From the NCBI RefSeq assembly GCF_002836355.1, contig NZ_PJCA01000031.1, positions 1,426,001 through 1,490,000 on the forward strand: a stretch of 64,000 bases of DNA, given 5' to 3'. A model generated the notes under the pieces. That model saw only the letters and a list, made by a program, of their open reading frames with translations, did not search any database and had not been told where the DNA came from. Below are positions 9,074 through 18,308 of this stretch, piece after piece (position 1 is the stretch's first letter; each line of letters begins with the position of its first letter). The DNA comes from Moritella sp. Urea-trap-13. Its GTDB lineage: Bacteria > Pseudomonadota > Gammaproteobacteria > Enterobacterales > Moritellaceae. Position numbers and translations under genes: made by a program.

Positions 9074-10312
9074 ATGAGAAAACTACTCTTACCATTACTC
9101 TTGTCGTCAATGTTTTCGCCAATTGTGGCGCCAATGTTGTCGTTAAGCGCTCAAGCACAAACGACAGATACCAATATCGCTAGTCACTCTAGTTTTAAGA
9201 ATAATTTAGACGAGATCCAACAAGACTTTTATCGCGGTTTACGCTTTGAAGATTGGACCAAAACCGGTTTGGCTGAAATAGAAATTAAGAAAGTATTACA
9301 AGCTATTAACAGCGATGGTAAGTTAAGAGATGCAGAAAACCTGAACTTACCGACATATTGGACTTATGAATTCTCGCAAGCGGCTGATTTATTACTACAG
9401 CAAGCACAGCAATTAAAAGACCCTAAAGCGGCAGCAAAAGCCTACATGAAAGCATCCACCATGTACCTTATTGCCAGTTACCCGAATCTAAAGCGCCCGA
9501 ATGAAATTTTCGCGCTCGATAATGCCGTAAACAGTTACGTTAAATCACTGCAACTAGCCGGTGATAATGTCGAACTTGTACGCTTACCGCTAGCCGATGG
9601 CACAAGCGTTCCAGGTATCTTACATTTACCAGTACAAGGCACTAACTTGCCTGCGGTGATCTGGTCTGGCGGTGTAGATAAAACCCTAATCGAACACCAC
9701 GAATCAGTGCTAAAATTAAATGCTCAAGGTTACGCGGTATTAACCTTTGATATGCCTGGCGGCGGATTAGATTACAAACATGCATTAACACTAGGTGAGC
9801 TGGATAGTTCCCATAACGCGGCCTTTAAATTTTTACAACAAAACGACAATATCAACGCTGATCGTATTGGTGTACTAGGTTCTTCTGGTAGCGGCCCTGC
9901 CCTGCTTGAATTTGCCCTTAACGAGCCAAAATTAAAAGCGGTAGTCGCACGTTGCTCCTTGGTTGATGGACCGTTAACAAATGCGAAGTTACTCGACTTC
10001 ATTCCTGCCATGTCAGCAGATGCACTGATTGCACGTTTAGGTGGCGACCCGAGTGATATGAACTACTACATAAATAACGCAGCTAAGTATTCACTGGCAA
10101 CCCGTGGTTACTTTGATGGTAAAGCGCGAATTGATACGCCATTGTTAGCCATCAATACCAATAAAGATCCAGTGGCGATGCCTGAAGATGTGCAGAAAAC
10201 CGCCGCATTGTCATCACAAGGTGAAACGGCATTTTTTGGTAAGGTTGGTCACTGCCCTGATAGTAAAGCAGCCAGTGATTACGTGATTAACTTCTTAACT
10301 AAAAACATTTAG
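9074..10312 (+). CDS. Secreted alpha/beta hydrolase (FrsA-like)
   Basis: A ~412-residue exported hydrolase. The ATG at 9074 opens on a clean signal peptide (RKLLLPLLLSSMF to LSAQA); an upstream TTG frame at 9029 is less likely. The N-terminal helical region (about 30-170) and the C-terminal alpha/beta fold resemble FrsA/DUF1100-type esterases. The predicted nucleophile elbow is GSSGSG rather than strict GxSxG. An acid appears in NKDPVAMPED and the base in KVGHCPDS. The substrate is unknown. It is monocistronic and ends at a terminator shared with the APE operon. Confidence 0.78.
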   Translation: MRKLLLPLLLSSMFSPIVAPMLSLSAQAQTTDTNIASHSSFKNNLDEIQQDFYRGLRFEDWTKTGLAEIEIKKVLQAINSDGKLRDAENLNLPTYWTYEFSQAADLLLQQAQQLKDPKAAAKAYMKASTMYLIASYPNLKRPNEIFALDNAVNSYVKSLQLAGDNVELVRLPLADGTSVPGILHLPVQGTNLPAVIWSGGVDKTLIEHHESVLKLNAQGYAVLTFDMPGGGLDYKHALTLGELDSSHNAAFKFLQQNDNINADRIGVLGSSGSGPALLEFALNEPKLKAVVARCSLVDGPLTNAKLLDFIPAMSADALIARLGGDPSDMNYYINNAAKYSLATRGYFDGKARIDTPLLAINTNKDPVAMPEDVQKTAALSSQGETAFFGKVGHCPDSKAASDYVINFLTKNI

Positions 10313-10334
10313 CACTGTCAAAATTCAAGCATAA

Positions 10335-10372
10335 AAAAACGCGCCACTTGATGACAAGTAAGGCGCGTTTTT
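10335..10372. terminator. Bidirectional terminator, hydrolase / apeR
   Basis: CGCGCC (10340-10345) pairs with GGCGCG (10362-10367), extended by ACTTG/CAAGT. An A-run precedes the stem and a T-run follows it, so it can work on both strands between convergent genes. Confidence 0.85.
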
Positions 10373-10415
10373 ATTCCAATGCGATTTATTCTAACGCTAT
10401 GTATTCCAACGCTTA
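10371..10415. repeat. 3 x 15-nt tandem repeat spanning the apeR stop
   Basis: Units at 10371-10385, 10386-10400 and 10401-10415 share TATTCYAAYGC. The apeR stop (10397-10399) lies in the middle unit. Because 15 is a multiple of three, a second in-frame TAG follows two codons downstream. The outer unit abuts the terminator. Confidence 0.82.
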
Positions 10416-11623
10416 AAGATCAGCGAGGTATTGATACCACCAAAGGCAAAGTTATTACTCATCACCACGTCGGTGTGGATCTCGCGACCTTCACCGCGAA
10501 TGTAATCCAGATCGCCACACTCTTCAGCTATGCTATCGAGATTAATCGTTGGTGCGAACCAGTTGTCTTGCATCATGTTGATGGATGCCCACGCTTCAAT
10601 CGCACCACACGCACCTAAGGTGTGGCCTAAATAGCTCTTTAATGAACTAATTGGTTTTCTACCAAGGGCATTGGCAGTGGCATTAGTTTCCGCTATATCA
10701 CCACGATCTGTTGCTGTACCGTGCGCGCACACATAACCGATTTCAGCGATATCGATGTTGGCATCTGCAACCGCTTGTTCAATGGCAATTTGCATCGTTT
10801 CAGCGGTTGGTTGGGTAACGTGTTTACCGTCCGAGTTACAACCAAAGCCGATCACTTCAGCATAAATCGTCGCGCCACGTGCAAGTGCATGCTCTAGCTC
10901 TTCTAAAATCAGCGTACAAGCACCTTCGCCAATAACCAGACCATCACGGTCTTTATCAAATGGGCGCGGTGTCAGTGCTGGTGTATCGTTTTTAACACTG
11001 GTTGCATACAAGGTATCAAATACCGCCGCTTCGGTAATACACAGTTCTTCTGCGCCACCAGCAACCATGAGGTTTTGACGACCAAATTTAATCGCTTCAT
11101 ACGCATAACCAATACCTTGTGAACCCGAGGTACAGGCAGAACTTGTAGTGATCACACGCCCCGTCAGACCAAAGAATACACCCACGTTCACAGGCGCGGT
11201 ATGAGACATGGTTTGAATATAACTGGTCGCTGTGACGCCAGACATATTACCCGTGTCCATCATCCGGCTAAAGTTAATCAGCGGCTCGGTAGAACCCACT
11301 GATGAACCGTAGGAAATACCGGTACTGCCATCGGTTAATGCCGGGTGATCTAATAATTGTGCCTGTTCTAACGCCAATTCCGTTGCCCGCGTCGACATCA
11401 ATGATACTCGACCCATAGAACGTACTTGCTTGCGCTTATAATGTTTCGGCTTTTCAAAATGCAATACTGGCGCCGCTAAACGGGTATTCAAACCGTCAAG
11501 ATAATCCCACTCTGGCATCACTTTAACGGCATTTTCGCCCTTCTCTAAGCCCGCTTTAAAGGTAGTCCAATCATCACCAAGCGCGGTGATCGCAGACATG
11601 CCTGTTACAACAACTCTTCTCAT
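10397..11623 (-). CDS. apeR: APE beta-ketoacyl-ACP synthase ApeR
   Basis: A 408-residue KAS II-type condensing enzyme. The Cys is in SSACTSGSQ and the two His are in HGTATDRGD and YLGHTLGACGA, so the Cys-His-His triad is intact. In studied APE systems ApeR is a second ketosynthase next to the ApeO/ApeC pair and probably helps early elongation. It is the last gene of the operon: its ATG shares a base with the apeQ stop (TAATG), and a terminator follows. Confidence 0.92.
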   Translation of the reverse strand: MRRVVVTGMSAITALGDDWTTFKAGLEKGENAVKVMPEWDYLDGLNTRLAAPVLHFEKPKHYKRKQVRSMGRVSLMSTRATELALEQAQLLDHPALTDGSTGISYGSSVGSTEPLINFSRMMDTGNMSGVTATSYIQTMSHTAPVNVGVFFGLTGRVITTSSACTSGSQGIGYAYEAIKFGRQNLMVAGGAEELCITEAAVFDTLYATSVKNDTPALTPRPFDKDRDGLVIGEGACTLILEELEHALARGATIYAEVIGFGCNSDGKHVTQPTAETMQIAIEQAVADANIDIAEIGYVCAHGTATDRGDIAETNATANALGRKPISSLKSYLGHTLGACGAIEAWASINMMQDNWFAPTINLDSIAEECGDLDYIRGEGREIHTDVVMSNNFAFGGINTSLIFKRWNT

Positions 11624-12348
11624 TAAACTAATCCACCGTTAACAGAGATAACTTGGCGAGTGATGTACGCTGCGCAATCAGACATTAAGAATGACACTGT
11701 ACCCGCGACTTCTTCCGGTTTACCCATGCGTTTTAATGGGATCATTTTTTTGATTTCATCTAGCGGTAGATCATGAGTCATGTCAGATTCGATTAAACCC
11801 GGCGCGACCGAGTTTACCGTGATCTTACGTTTTGCTAACTCCAGAGATAACGCTTTTGAGGCCGCAATAATACCGCCTTTAGCAGCACTGTAATTGACTT
11901 GGCCACGGTTACCCATGATGCCAGAAACAGAGGCCATGGTGACAATTCGGCCACCTTGTTTAGCACGTACCATCGGCATAACGGTTGGGTGAATCACATT
12001 GTAAAAACCATCTAATCCAGTGCGGATCACGTCATCCCAGTCTTCACCTTCCATTGATGGAAATGCCATGTCGCGAGTAATACCGGCATTGCACACTACG
12101 CCATAATAAGCGCCATGTTCAGCAATGTCGGCTTCAATACTCGCTTTAGCTGCCGCTCTGTCACACACATCAAATTGTAATAAGCTAGTCGCTTGACCGA
12201 GTTCCGCAATTTGCGCACACGTATCCTTCGCGGCTGCAACGCCAGAACGACAATGCACGCTAATATCAAAGCCGTCTTTGGCCAATTGCAGTGCGATCGC
12301 TTTACCCAGTCCACGACTTGAGCCTGTTACTAAAATACGTTTACTCAT
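11623..12348 (-). CDS. apeQ: APE 3-ketoacyl-ACP reductase ApeQ
   Basis: A 241-residue FabG-like short-chain dehydrogenase. The Rossmann motif VTGSSRGLGKA is at the N-terminus, NAG is in VVCNAGITRDM, and the active-site Ser, Tyr and Lys appear in SVSGIMGNRGQVNYSAAKGG. It reduces the beta-keto group with NADPH at each polyene elongation round. It overlaps apeP by 8 bp upstream and apeR by one base downstream, indicating tight translational coupling. Confidence 0.92.
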   Translation of the reverse strand: MSKRILVTGSSRGLGKAIALQLAKDGFDISVHCRSGVAAAKDTCAQIAELGQATSLLQFDVCDRAAAKASIEADIAEHGAYYGVVCNAGITRDMAFPSMEGEDWDDVIRTGLDGFYNVIHPTVMPMVRAKQGGRIVTMASVSGIMGNRGQVNYSAAKGGIIAASKALSLELAKRKITVNSVAPGLIESDMTHDLPLDEIKKMIPLKRMGKPEEVAGTVSFLMSDCAAYITRQVISVNGGLV

Positions 12349-12820
12349 GATTATCCTTTAAAAATTGTGCTGGGTCCTGCGGTTGGAATACATTAATTTT
12401 AGCTTGTGCTAACACCGCATTCTCTTCATCTTTTATAACGCAATCAAAAACACACAGTCCTGATTGGTCTTGAATTAGTTTTTTTGCTTCGATTAACAAG
12501 GTCTGCGCGACTTTAAAGACTCCCACTTCGGCGTGGTATTTTCGCGAACCTAATAGAAAACCTATTTTCACTTCACCAGCATCATCGAGTGCATGGGCGC
12601 CGCCGTATGCAGCAATAGTTTGCGCCATGTATTCACAACCAACATAACTGGGTACGCCTTGTTTGGCGTTATCAAAGAAAGGTATAGTCGGCGTAATAGT
12701 CACGCGGCAACTGACGTTTTCGTCGTCATAACTCACCAGTTCATCAAGCAAGATCATTGGCGCGCTATGCGGTAATACGTCCGCTATTGGGTACTTGCTC
12801 GCTACTGGAGATTTATTCAC
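12341..12820 (-). CDS. apeP: APE hotdog dehydratase ApeP
   Basis: A 159-residue hotdog-fold protein of the 3-hydroxydecanoyl-ACP dehydratase-like family. It has the catalytic-type His in VLPHSAPMILLDEL and the central helix YMAQTIAAYGG. It would dehydrate the beta-hydroxy intermediate to leave the conjugated double bond of the polyene. ApeI is the second dehydratase. It overlaps apeO by 4 bp (ATGA) and apeQ by 8 bp. Confidence 0.88.
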   Translation of the reverse strand: MNKSPVASKYPIADVLPHSAPMILLDELVSYDDENVSCRVTITPTIPFFDNAKQGVPSYVGCEYMAQTIAAYGGAHALDDAGEVKIGFLLGSRKYHAEVGVFKVAQTLLIEAKKLIQDQSGLCVFDCVIKDEENAVLAQAKINVFQPQDPAQFLKDNHE

Positions 12821-14019
12821 TGCTGTTTTCCTATCACTAGACTGATATTGTTACCGCCAAAAGCAAATGAATTGCTCATGCACGTTTGTAATTTAGCTGT
12901 AGTGCTATTTGCATCCGCTAAGTTGATCTGCGCAAGGCTGCTATCAAGCTCACCATCGCTAACATTGGCTGGTACTTTGTTTAATGGGTTATATTCGTCA
13001 TGCAATAACAACCAACAGATACCCGCTTCTAATGCGCCTGCTGCACCTAATGTATGTCCAGTCATGCCCTTAGTCGACCCGCACAATACCTTACTGCCAC
13101 AAGCGTTGAGCATGGCTTTGGCTTCCATGTCATCATTCTTCGGTGTGCCTGTACCATGTAAGTTTACATAATCGACTTGCTCACCTTGCAAATGCGCTTC
13201 AGCCAATGCCGATTGCATCGCCCGTAACGCGCCTTCACCTTCAGGATGGGGCGCCGATAAATGGTGGGCATCAGAAGTTTCCGCCGCGCCTAACAATTGA
13301 ATGCCGCCTTGCTCTTTGGTGACGATAAATAAGGCCGCCGCTTCGCCAATATTAATGCCGTCACGGTCTGCCGCAAACGGGTTGTTCTGCGCAGTTGCCG
13401 TTGATGCTAATGCTTTAAAACCATTAACAGTCAATTTAGCTAAGCTATCAACGCCACCCGCAATCACCACATCAGCTAAGTCAGTATCAAGTAATGCCTG
13501 CGCGCTGACTAAGGCTTTACCGCTCGAGGAACAGGCAGTAGAAATACTATAAACAGGGCCTTTAGCTTGGCATAAATCAGCAATAAACTGCGCCGTTGTA
13601 CCCATTTCCTGCATGCGGTAATGGTAATTTTCAGGGTATTCACCCGTAGCCATCTTATGTTTTAATGCTTGCTCGCCATATTCAATACCCGAGGTACTGG
13701 TGCCGATCACGACTGCGATACGGTGTTGACCAAATTCAGCAAGCAAAGGTGCCAGGGTATCGGCTATCTGTAAATAAGCTAATTGACCAAGCTTGTCATT
13801 ACGAGTCAGCTGTTGGCCTTTGCTGTCCATGCTAATATTTGCCACTGTTTTATCAAAAGTCGAATCTGCCACCCGACCGACATATTGCGCTTCAGCATTG
13901 GGTAACTCACTATCGAGTACCAAGCCTTCACGACTACCTTGCAATAATCCAGCGGCTACCGAGGCTTTTGAATCACCTAGTGCGCATACCACACCAAAAT
14001 CTTTTAGACAGATACTCAC
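12817..14019 (-). CDS. apeO: APE ketosynthase ApeO
   Basis: A 400-residue KAS II-like enzyme with the active Cys in ISTACSSSGK and His in HGTGTPKNDD and MTGHTLGAAGA. In characterised APE systems ApeO forms a heterodimer with the Cys-less ApeC chain-length factor and does the main chain elongation. Both partners are present here, in canonical positions. A 4-bp overlap with apeN upstream and with apeP downstream supports one transcript. Confidence 0.92.
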   Translation of the reverse strand: MSICLKDFGVVCALGDSKASVAAGLLQGSREGLVLDSELPNAEAQYVGRVADSTFDKTVANISMDSKGQQLTRNDKLGQLAYLQIADTLAPLLAEFGQHRIAVVIGTSTSGIEYGEQALKHKMATGEYPENYHYRMQEMGTTAQFIADLCQAKGPVYSISTACSSSGKALVSAQALLDTDLADVVIAGGVDSLAKLTVNGFKALASTATAQNNPFAADRDGINIGEAAALFIVTKEQGGIQLLGAAETSDAHHLSAPHPEGEGALRAMQSALAEAHLQGEQVDYVNLHGTGTPKNDDMEAKAMLNACGSKVLCGSTKGMTGHTLGAAGALEAGICWLLLHDEYNPLNKVPANVSDGELDSSLAQINLADANSTTAKLQTCMSNSFAFGGNNISLVIGKQQ

Positions 14020-14639
14020 AGTGACACCTTGGTTAATTCTGTTATTGTTATTTGATAATCACGTAATAAATGCTTAAGGATATAGCGATTATCGAACTTC
14101 TCGACAGTTAGAATGACTTGTCCATCTTGGCTTAAAGTGCGCGTCCAATCAGTTGTGGTTTGACCGACGTTATTATTAAACTCTTCAGTAAATGAACCAT
14201 TGGTTGCTAACTGCAATTGTGAAAACGGCCAGTTAACCCATTGCAGATCAGCAATCACATAACTGATATCTAATCCCGGTACTGGCACATATTGGTTGAT
14301 AATCGCGTCATCTTCCACGCTCCACAATACATCAAACAGCGGAATGCCAGAGGGGGTCATCGCCACGAGTTTAATCTGCGTGTCGGTGAACTCAACCTGC
14401 GCTAATAAACTCTGCCTCTCACCGTTAAACTCTGCTTCAATTAACTGGGTTTTCGCCTGCATTTGTAATGCTTGCGGCGGCGCGGTGAGCTGTAAGGTGA
14501 CATTAGGCGCCATAGTGACTAAATGGCTTTGCGGCATACTGATACAACCGGTTAATACTAACATCGTCAATACTAACATCGAGCATCGTACAGCGCTTAT
14601 TCTCGGTAAGCTTAGTTTAGCTAAACAGCTCAATTTCAT
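14016..14639 (-). CDS. apeN: APE DUF3261 lipoprotein ApeN
   Basis: A 207-residue predicted outer-membrane lipoprotein of the DUF3261 family, found in APE clusters next to the LolA-like ApeL and the MMPL exporter ApeM. The lipobox is LTGC, about residues 29-32. The signal has a perfect pentapeptide duplication MLVLT-MLVLT, from two 15-nt units at 14551-14565 and 14566-14580. Probable LolB-like receptor for delivering the APE lipid to the outer membrane (inferred from context). The start overlaps the apeM stop as ATGA. Confidence 0.85.
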   Translation of the reverse strand: MKLSCLAKLSLPRISAVRCSMLVLTMLVLTGCISMPQSHLVTMAPNVTLQLTAPPQALQMQAKTQLIEAEFNGERQSLLAQVEFTDTQIKLVAMTPSGIPLFDVLWSVEDDAIINQYVPVPGLDISYVIADLQWVNWPFSQLQLATNGSFTEEFNNNVGQTTTDWTRTLSQDGQVILTVEKFDNRYILKHLLRDYQITITELTKVSL

Positions 14640-17104
14640 TTTTCAACCTCGGAGTTCACCACACTTAACGGCGCTGTTGCTTTTGCGCTTAAGAGAGCTA
14701 ATGTTTTCGCACTTAAGGGAGCTAATAGAAACACCAGTAAAATGCCAAACATAACAGTTAAGCCAAAACTTTCCACCGCTGGCGTCACACTTAGCGCAAG
14801 TACGCCAAATACCAAGGCCGATGAAATAGCCGATAAGGTAATAGCTAAAACGGTATTGCGCTGTAAACCATGCTCTTGATAGAAGATCACATAATCGATA
14901 GCCAAGGCAAGGATCAACAACACAGCTAACAAGTTAAAGATATTAAGATGGCCTAAGCTGAATTGCGTTAACAATAACGCCCCACCAGCACTCAGCACAA
15001 TACTGAGTAAGCCTAATAACCCTTGCGTTAAACCAAAGCGTAGACACAATACAATCGTCACCACCAATACCGCGCCTGCAAACAGCAAGAATAATGCTTG
15101 GCGGTAATGGCTTAATGCTGCTGTCACTTCCGCAGGTTTGTTATCTATACTCATGTCTGCTTGCGTTGCAATCCATTGCTGTAATTCACTATTTAGTGCT
15201 ACACCCGAGGTTTCAACCCAGAGTGCGTATTTATGATCTTTAACATTGCGACTGTTATCTAGATTACTGCTGCTATCACCCGTTTGATATTGGTAAATAT
15301 ATATTGATGATAGTGCCTGCAGTGGTCCAGCATTAAATTCAGCCAATGTCAGCGGCGCAAAGTCATCTACCGCATCAACCAAGCCTAACGTGCCGAGTCC
15401 CACAGCAAAGTGCTGTTGCTGCTCAGCTTGTTTCAATAAGGCATTATTACGCTGCTGTTTAGCAACTGATGGCAATAAACTGGCCATACTTTTCACCGTT
15501 AAATCAGGCTGAGTTGCTAACTGAGCTAATAATGCTTCTTGGCGTTGCAGCAAGGTTTCACTGTCATCAGCGCTGATAACAATACGCTGACTGTGTTGGT
15601 AGCCCATTAGCTTCGCCATGTTGATTTCGTTATCAATCAAAAACGCCGGGCTGGAATTAAGTAAGCGGATATCATCATTAAAATTAATATCATCGATAAC
15701 CACAGCACTGACTAAACCAACACTTAACACCACAAATATAACGCGGCGTTGCTGATGTAAACGGCTTAACCACACATTCAACTTGTCCGTTAAGATCCAT
15801 ACACTTGGGGTGACACTGATTTTGCCACTGAGGTTTAAATACGGCAGTAATAACAACACCGTTAACAGTGCGCCAAATAAACCGAAAATCATGAATACCG
15901 CCACCTGGCTAAGCAATGATAATGGCGACATGATTAACGCCGCATAACCCAATGCCGTGGTAATAAAGCCCAGACATAACGCAGTACGAATCGATTTAAT
16001 GCCACCTTGGCTATTGCTATTGCAACTAACACTGAGATTAACAAAAGCATGAAAGCAGTAATCAATGACAATACCAATTAAGGTCACAGCGAAAACTAAA
16101 GTAAGTAAATGCAGTTGATTGAATAAAGTAACGACCGCCGTTAAGCCATAAACCACCGAGATGGCTAATACCAACAAGGCTAAGTTTACCGGTTTGGCAC
16201 TGCGAAATACCGCCAAAATCATCAGTAACACCGCCAGCAGTGAGATCACGCCAAAGGTCGACATTTCAAATTCGGCTTGCTGACTTGATTCTGCAGTATG
16301 AAACAATACCCCGCTATAAAGCACATCTACATCAAACTGGGTCTCTAATTGCTGAAAATCCGCTTGTAACTGCTGCGAAAAAGCTTGTGTTTGTTTAACC
16401 GAGAAACCATCAACATCAACCTTAATCGGCATGATGTAATGTTTTAAGCCGTCTTGGTTAACGACAATAATGCCCTGTTCTGTTTCGAACGATTGTAACT
16501 GCGCTAGACCTGTCGCTAAGAAATCGGCCAAATTTAACCGTGGGGCAATCGCTAAACTGCCGCTGACAAATGGGTCGCTAACTTGGGTCAGCTTACCTAA
16601 CACAAAGTTATTAATGGCTTGGGCTGTGGTTAATGTCGCTGAAGACTCTGTCAGTAAAGCTTGATAGTCAGCTGTCATGACGCTATCACGATAAGGCTGA
16701 TAGAAGGCGATAATGTCCTTGATATCCGGCACTGTCATGGCTTCATTTTCAATGCCATCAAATGTGCTGATCGTTTTAGCTAGTTGTTTATAAGCTGGTA
16801 TTGCCTGCTCGCCAGAAATCGCCACCAGCACACGCTGATTGGCTTGTTGGAATAGCGCTGATTTGGCTTGATTGATATCTTGTTTCTGACTAGCCTGAGC
16901 TTGATTGTCATGAGGCAATAACGACAAGATATTGGTCTCTATCTGCCATTGACCCCAGCCGAGCTGATAGCCCGCTAACAGCAATACGGCGAGCAATTGC
17001 AATAGATATAACTTCAAGCCACGTTTTTTATGACTGCTTTTGCTACTTATTTTACTATCATGGCGTTGGTTACAGTTGTTAGCACTAAGGTTAGAGTTGC
17101 TCAC
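14636..17104 (-). CDS. apeM: APE MMPL/RND-family exporter ApeM
   Basis: About 822 residues with two RND-type halves. Each half has one membrane helix, a large periplasmic domain and a five-helix bundle (LALLVLAISVVYGLTAVV; LLAVLLILALAIDYVIFYQEHG). It would move the APE lipid across the inner membrane by proton motive force. I start at the GTG at 17104, since AAAGG lies 6 nt before it and it overlaps the apeL stop; a TTG at 17128 is also open. The C-terminus carries a 24-nt in-frame duplication (14685-14732) giving LSAK repeats. It works with ApeL and ApeN. Confidence 0.88.
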   Translation of the reverse strand: MSNSNLSANNCNQRHDSKISSKSSHKKRGLKLYLLQLLAVLLLAGYQLGWGQWQIETNILSLLPHDNQAQASQKQDINQAKSALFQQANQRVLVAISGEQAIPAYKQLAKTISTFDGIENEAMTVPDIKDIIAFYQPYRDSVMTADYQALLTESSATLTTAQAINNFVLGKLTQVSDPFVSGSLAIAPRLNLADFLATGLAQLQSFETEQGIIVVNQDGLKHYIMPIKVDVDGFSVKQTQAFSQQLQADFQQLETQFDVDVLYSGVLFHTAESSQQAEFEMSTFGVISLLAVLLMILAVFRSAKPVNLALLVLAISVVYGLTAVVTLFNQLHLLTLVFAVTLIGIVIDYCFHAFVNLSVSCNSNSQGGIKSIRTALCLGFITTALGYAALIMSPLSLLSQVAVFMIFGLFGALLTVLLLLPYLNLSGKISVTPSVWILTDKLNVWLSRLHQQRRVIFVVLSVGLVSAVVIDDINFNDDIRLLNSSPAFLIDNEINMAKLMGYQHSQRIVISADDSETLLQRQEALLAQLATQPDLTVKSMASLLPSVAKQQRNNALLKQAEQQQHFAVGLGTLGLVDAVDDFAPLTLAEFNAGPLQALSSIYIYQYQTGDSSSNLDNSRNVKDHKYALWVETSGVALNSELQQWIATQADMSIDNKPAEVTAALSHYRQALFLLFAGAVLVVTIVLCLRFGLTQGLLGLLSIVLSAGGALLLTQFSLGHLNIFNLLAVLLILALAIDYVIFYQEHGLQRNTVLAITLSAISSALVFGVLALSVTPAVESFGLTVMFGILLVFLLAPLSAKTLALLSAKATAPLSVVNSEVEK
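14685..14732. repeat. 2 x 24-nt in-frame repeat in apeM
   Basis: Units 14685-14708 and 14709-14732 share GCRCTTAAGRGAGCTAAT and encode the repeated LSAK-containing octapeptide at the ApeM C-terminus. Confidence 0.75.
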
Positions 17105-17801
17105 GGATGGCCTTTGGCAGTTCAGCAACCGCAGTCAAACTAAGTTCTATCTCGGTACGATTACCGGATGTTTCAAACAGCACTAAATGCTCAACCGTAT
17201 CCCCGCCGCACAATTCAATAACGCGCATCACTTTGGCGATAGTCTCGTCTTTTGGCGTCAGTTCAATACAGGTTTGGCTGGTAGATGCTGTTTTTGTTAA
17301 TACTGCTTTTGTTAATGATGTATTTGTGGATGATGCAGCTAGGCTAAATTGACTTTCTAATGCAGTCAGATCCCCCGACAAGGCACTCATAAGTACAGTG
17401 GCAATGGGCGTGGCATTTTTAATCTGTTGCTGCTGCTGACGATGATCTATGGTAAAGAGCCCATCGTCTTTGAGTATCATGGTCGACGCAATCGGTTTAC
17501 TGGTATGCCAAACAAATCCTAAGGCTTGATCTAAATACAGCTCACCCGTAGAAGTCACTGGATTGTTAAGCACAGTGAAATACTTGTTTTGCACAAATGT
17601 GCCACTGGCTATCGTCAGCGGTTTAAACTGCGACAATAGAGCCAACGGCGCTACAGGTGTAGTGGATGTTGTTGATGTTGTTGATGTGGATGCTGCGCTT
17701 AAGGTTTTTACATCATCGCCAGCAAATACATTGCCAGCCAATGACATTAACAGCAGTAGTCGTAACCAGCTACTCATGAAATTATCCATCCGGCTACCCA
17801 T
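17091..17801 (-). CDS. apeL: APE LolA-like periplasmic carrier ApeL
   Basis: About 230 residues with a signal peptide (MSSWLRLLLLMSLAGNVFA), so ATG 17777, with GGA at ~8 nt, may be the real start; ATG 17801 overlaps apeK. The mature protein begins with a low-complexity STTSTTSTT segment from 9-nt repeats. It continues with a LolA-like beta fold (GTFVQNKYFTVLNNPVTSTG, then FVWHTSKPIASTMIL), the typical LolA pattern where an unfinished product is carried between membranes. It is expected to shuttle the APE lipid between ApeM and ApeN. Confidence 0.82.
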   Translation of the reverse strand: MGSRMDNFMSSWLRLLLLMSLAGNVFAGDDVKTLSAASTSTTSTTSTTPVAPLALLSQFKPLTIASGTFVQNKYFTVLNNPVTSTGELYLDQALGFVWHTSKPIASTMILKDDGLFTIDHRQQQQQIKNATPIATVLMSALSGDLTALESQFSLAASSTNTSLTKAVLTKTASTSQTCIELTPKDETIAKVMRVIELCGGDTVEHLVLFETSGNRTEIELSLTAVAELPKAIREQL

Positions 17802-18234
17802 CTAATGACCCATTCAACTCGCCTTGTAACTTGTCAGTAAAAGCAGCGGGTGTGACAAATTGCAATTCTTGGGTTTCTAAGTCTACCGCTAACTGGATCG
17901 TTGATGCTTTGGTTAACTTCTGACCCGTTTCTACACAGGTAACCAGATATTCCATTTTCAGCCGAGATTCAACTTCAACCAAGTGCGCATCAACTTTGAT
18001 CTTCTGCGCATAACGCGCAGAAGCAATATACTTCACGCGCATATCGACAATCGGCCACATGTAACCTGATTTACTCATATCTTCATAATCGTAATTCATT
18101 TTACGTAATAATGCACTGCGCGCCACTTCAAAGTAACGGGCATAATTGCCGTGCCAGACAACATTCATAGGATCGCAATCATGAAACGGTACGTCAATAA
18201 TAACGGATTCTGATAATAAACTGTTTTTACTCAT
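17794..18234 (-). CDS. apeK: APE hotdog thioesterase ApeK
   Basis: A 146-residue 4-hydroxybenzoyl-CoA-type thioesterase. DVPFHDCDPMNVVWHGNYARYFE is the family signature; the Asp before the WHGNY segment is the expected catalytic acid. In APE systems it acts as an editing or release thioesterase. It lies between the ammonia-lyase (75-bp gap) and apeL (8-bp overlap). Confidence 0.87.
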   Translation of the reverse strand: MSKNSLLSESVIIDVPFHDCDPMNVVWHGNYARYFEVARSALLRKMNYDYEDMSKSGYMWPIVDMRVKYIASARYAQKIKVDAHLVEVESRLKMEYLVTCVETGQKLTKASTIQLAVDLETQELQFVTPAAFTDKLQGELNGSLDG

Positions 18235-18308
18235 TTTATTTCCTTTCTATTACTTAGCACCCAATGCGTACAAACGGCTTATTACGCACCAGGTTCTTAT
18301 CGCTCAGC

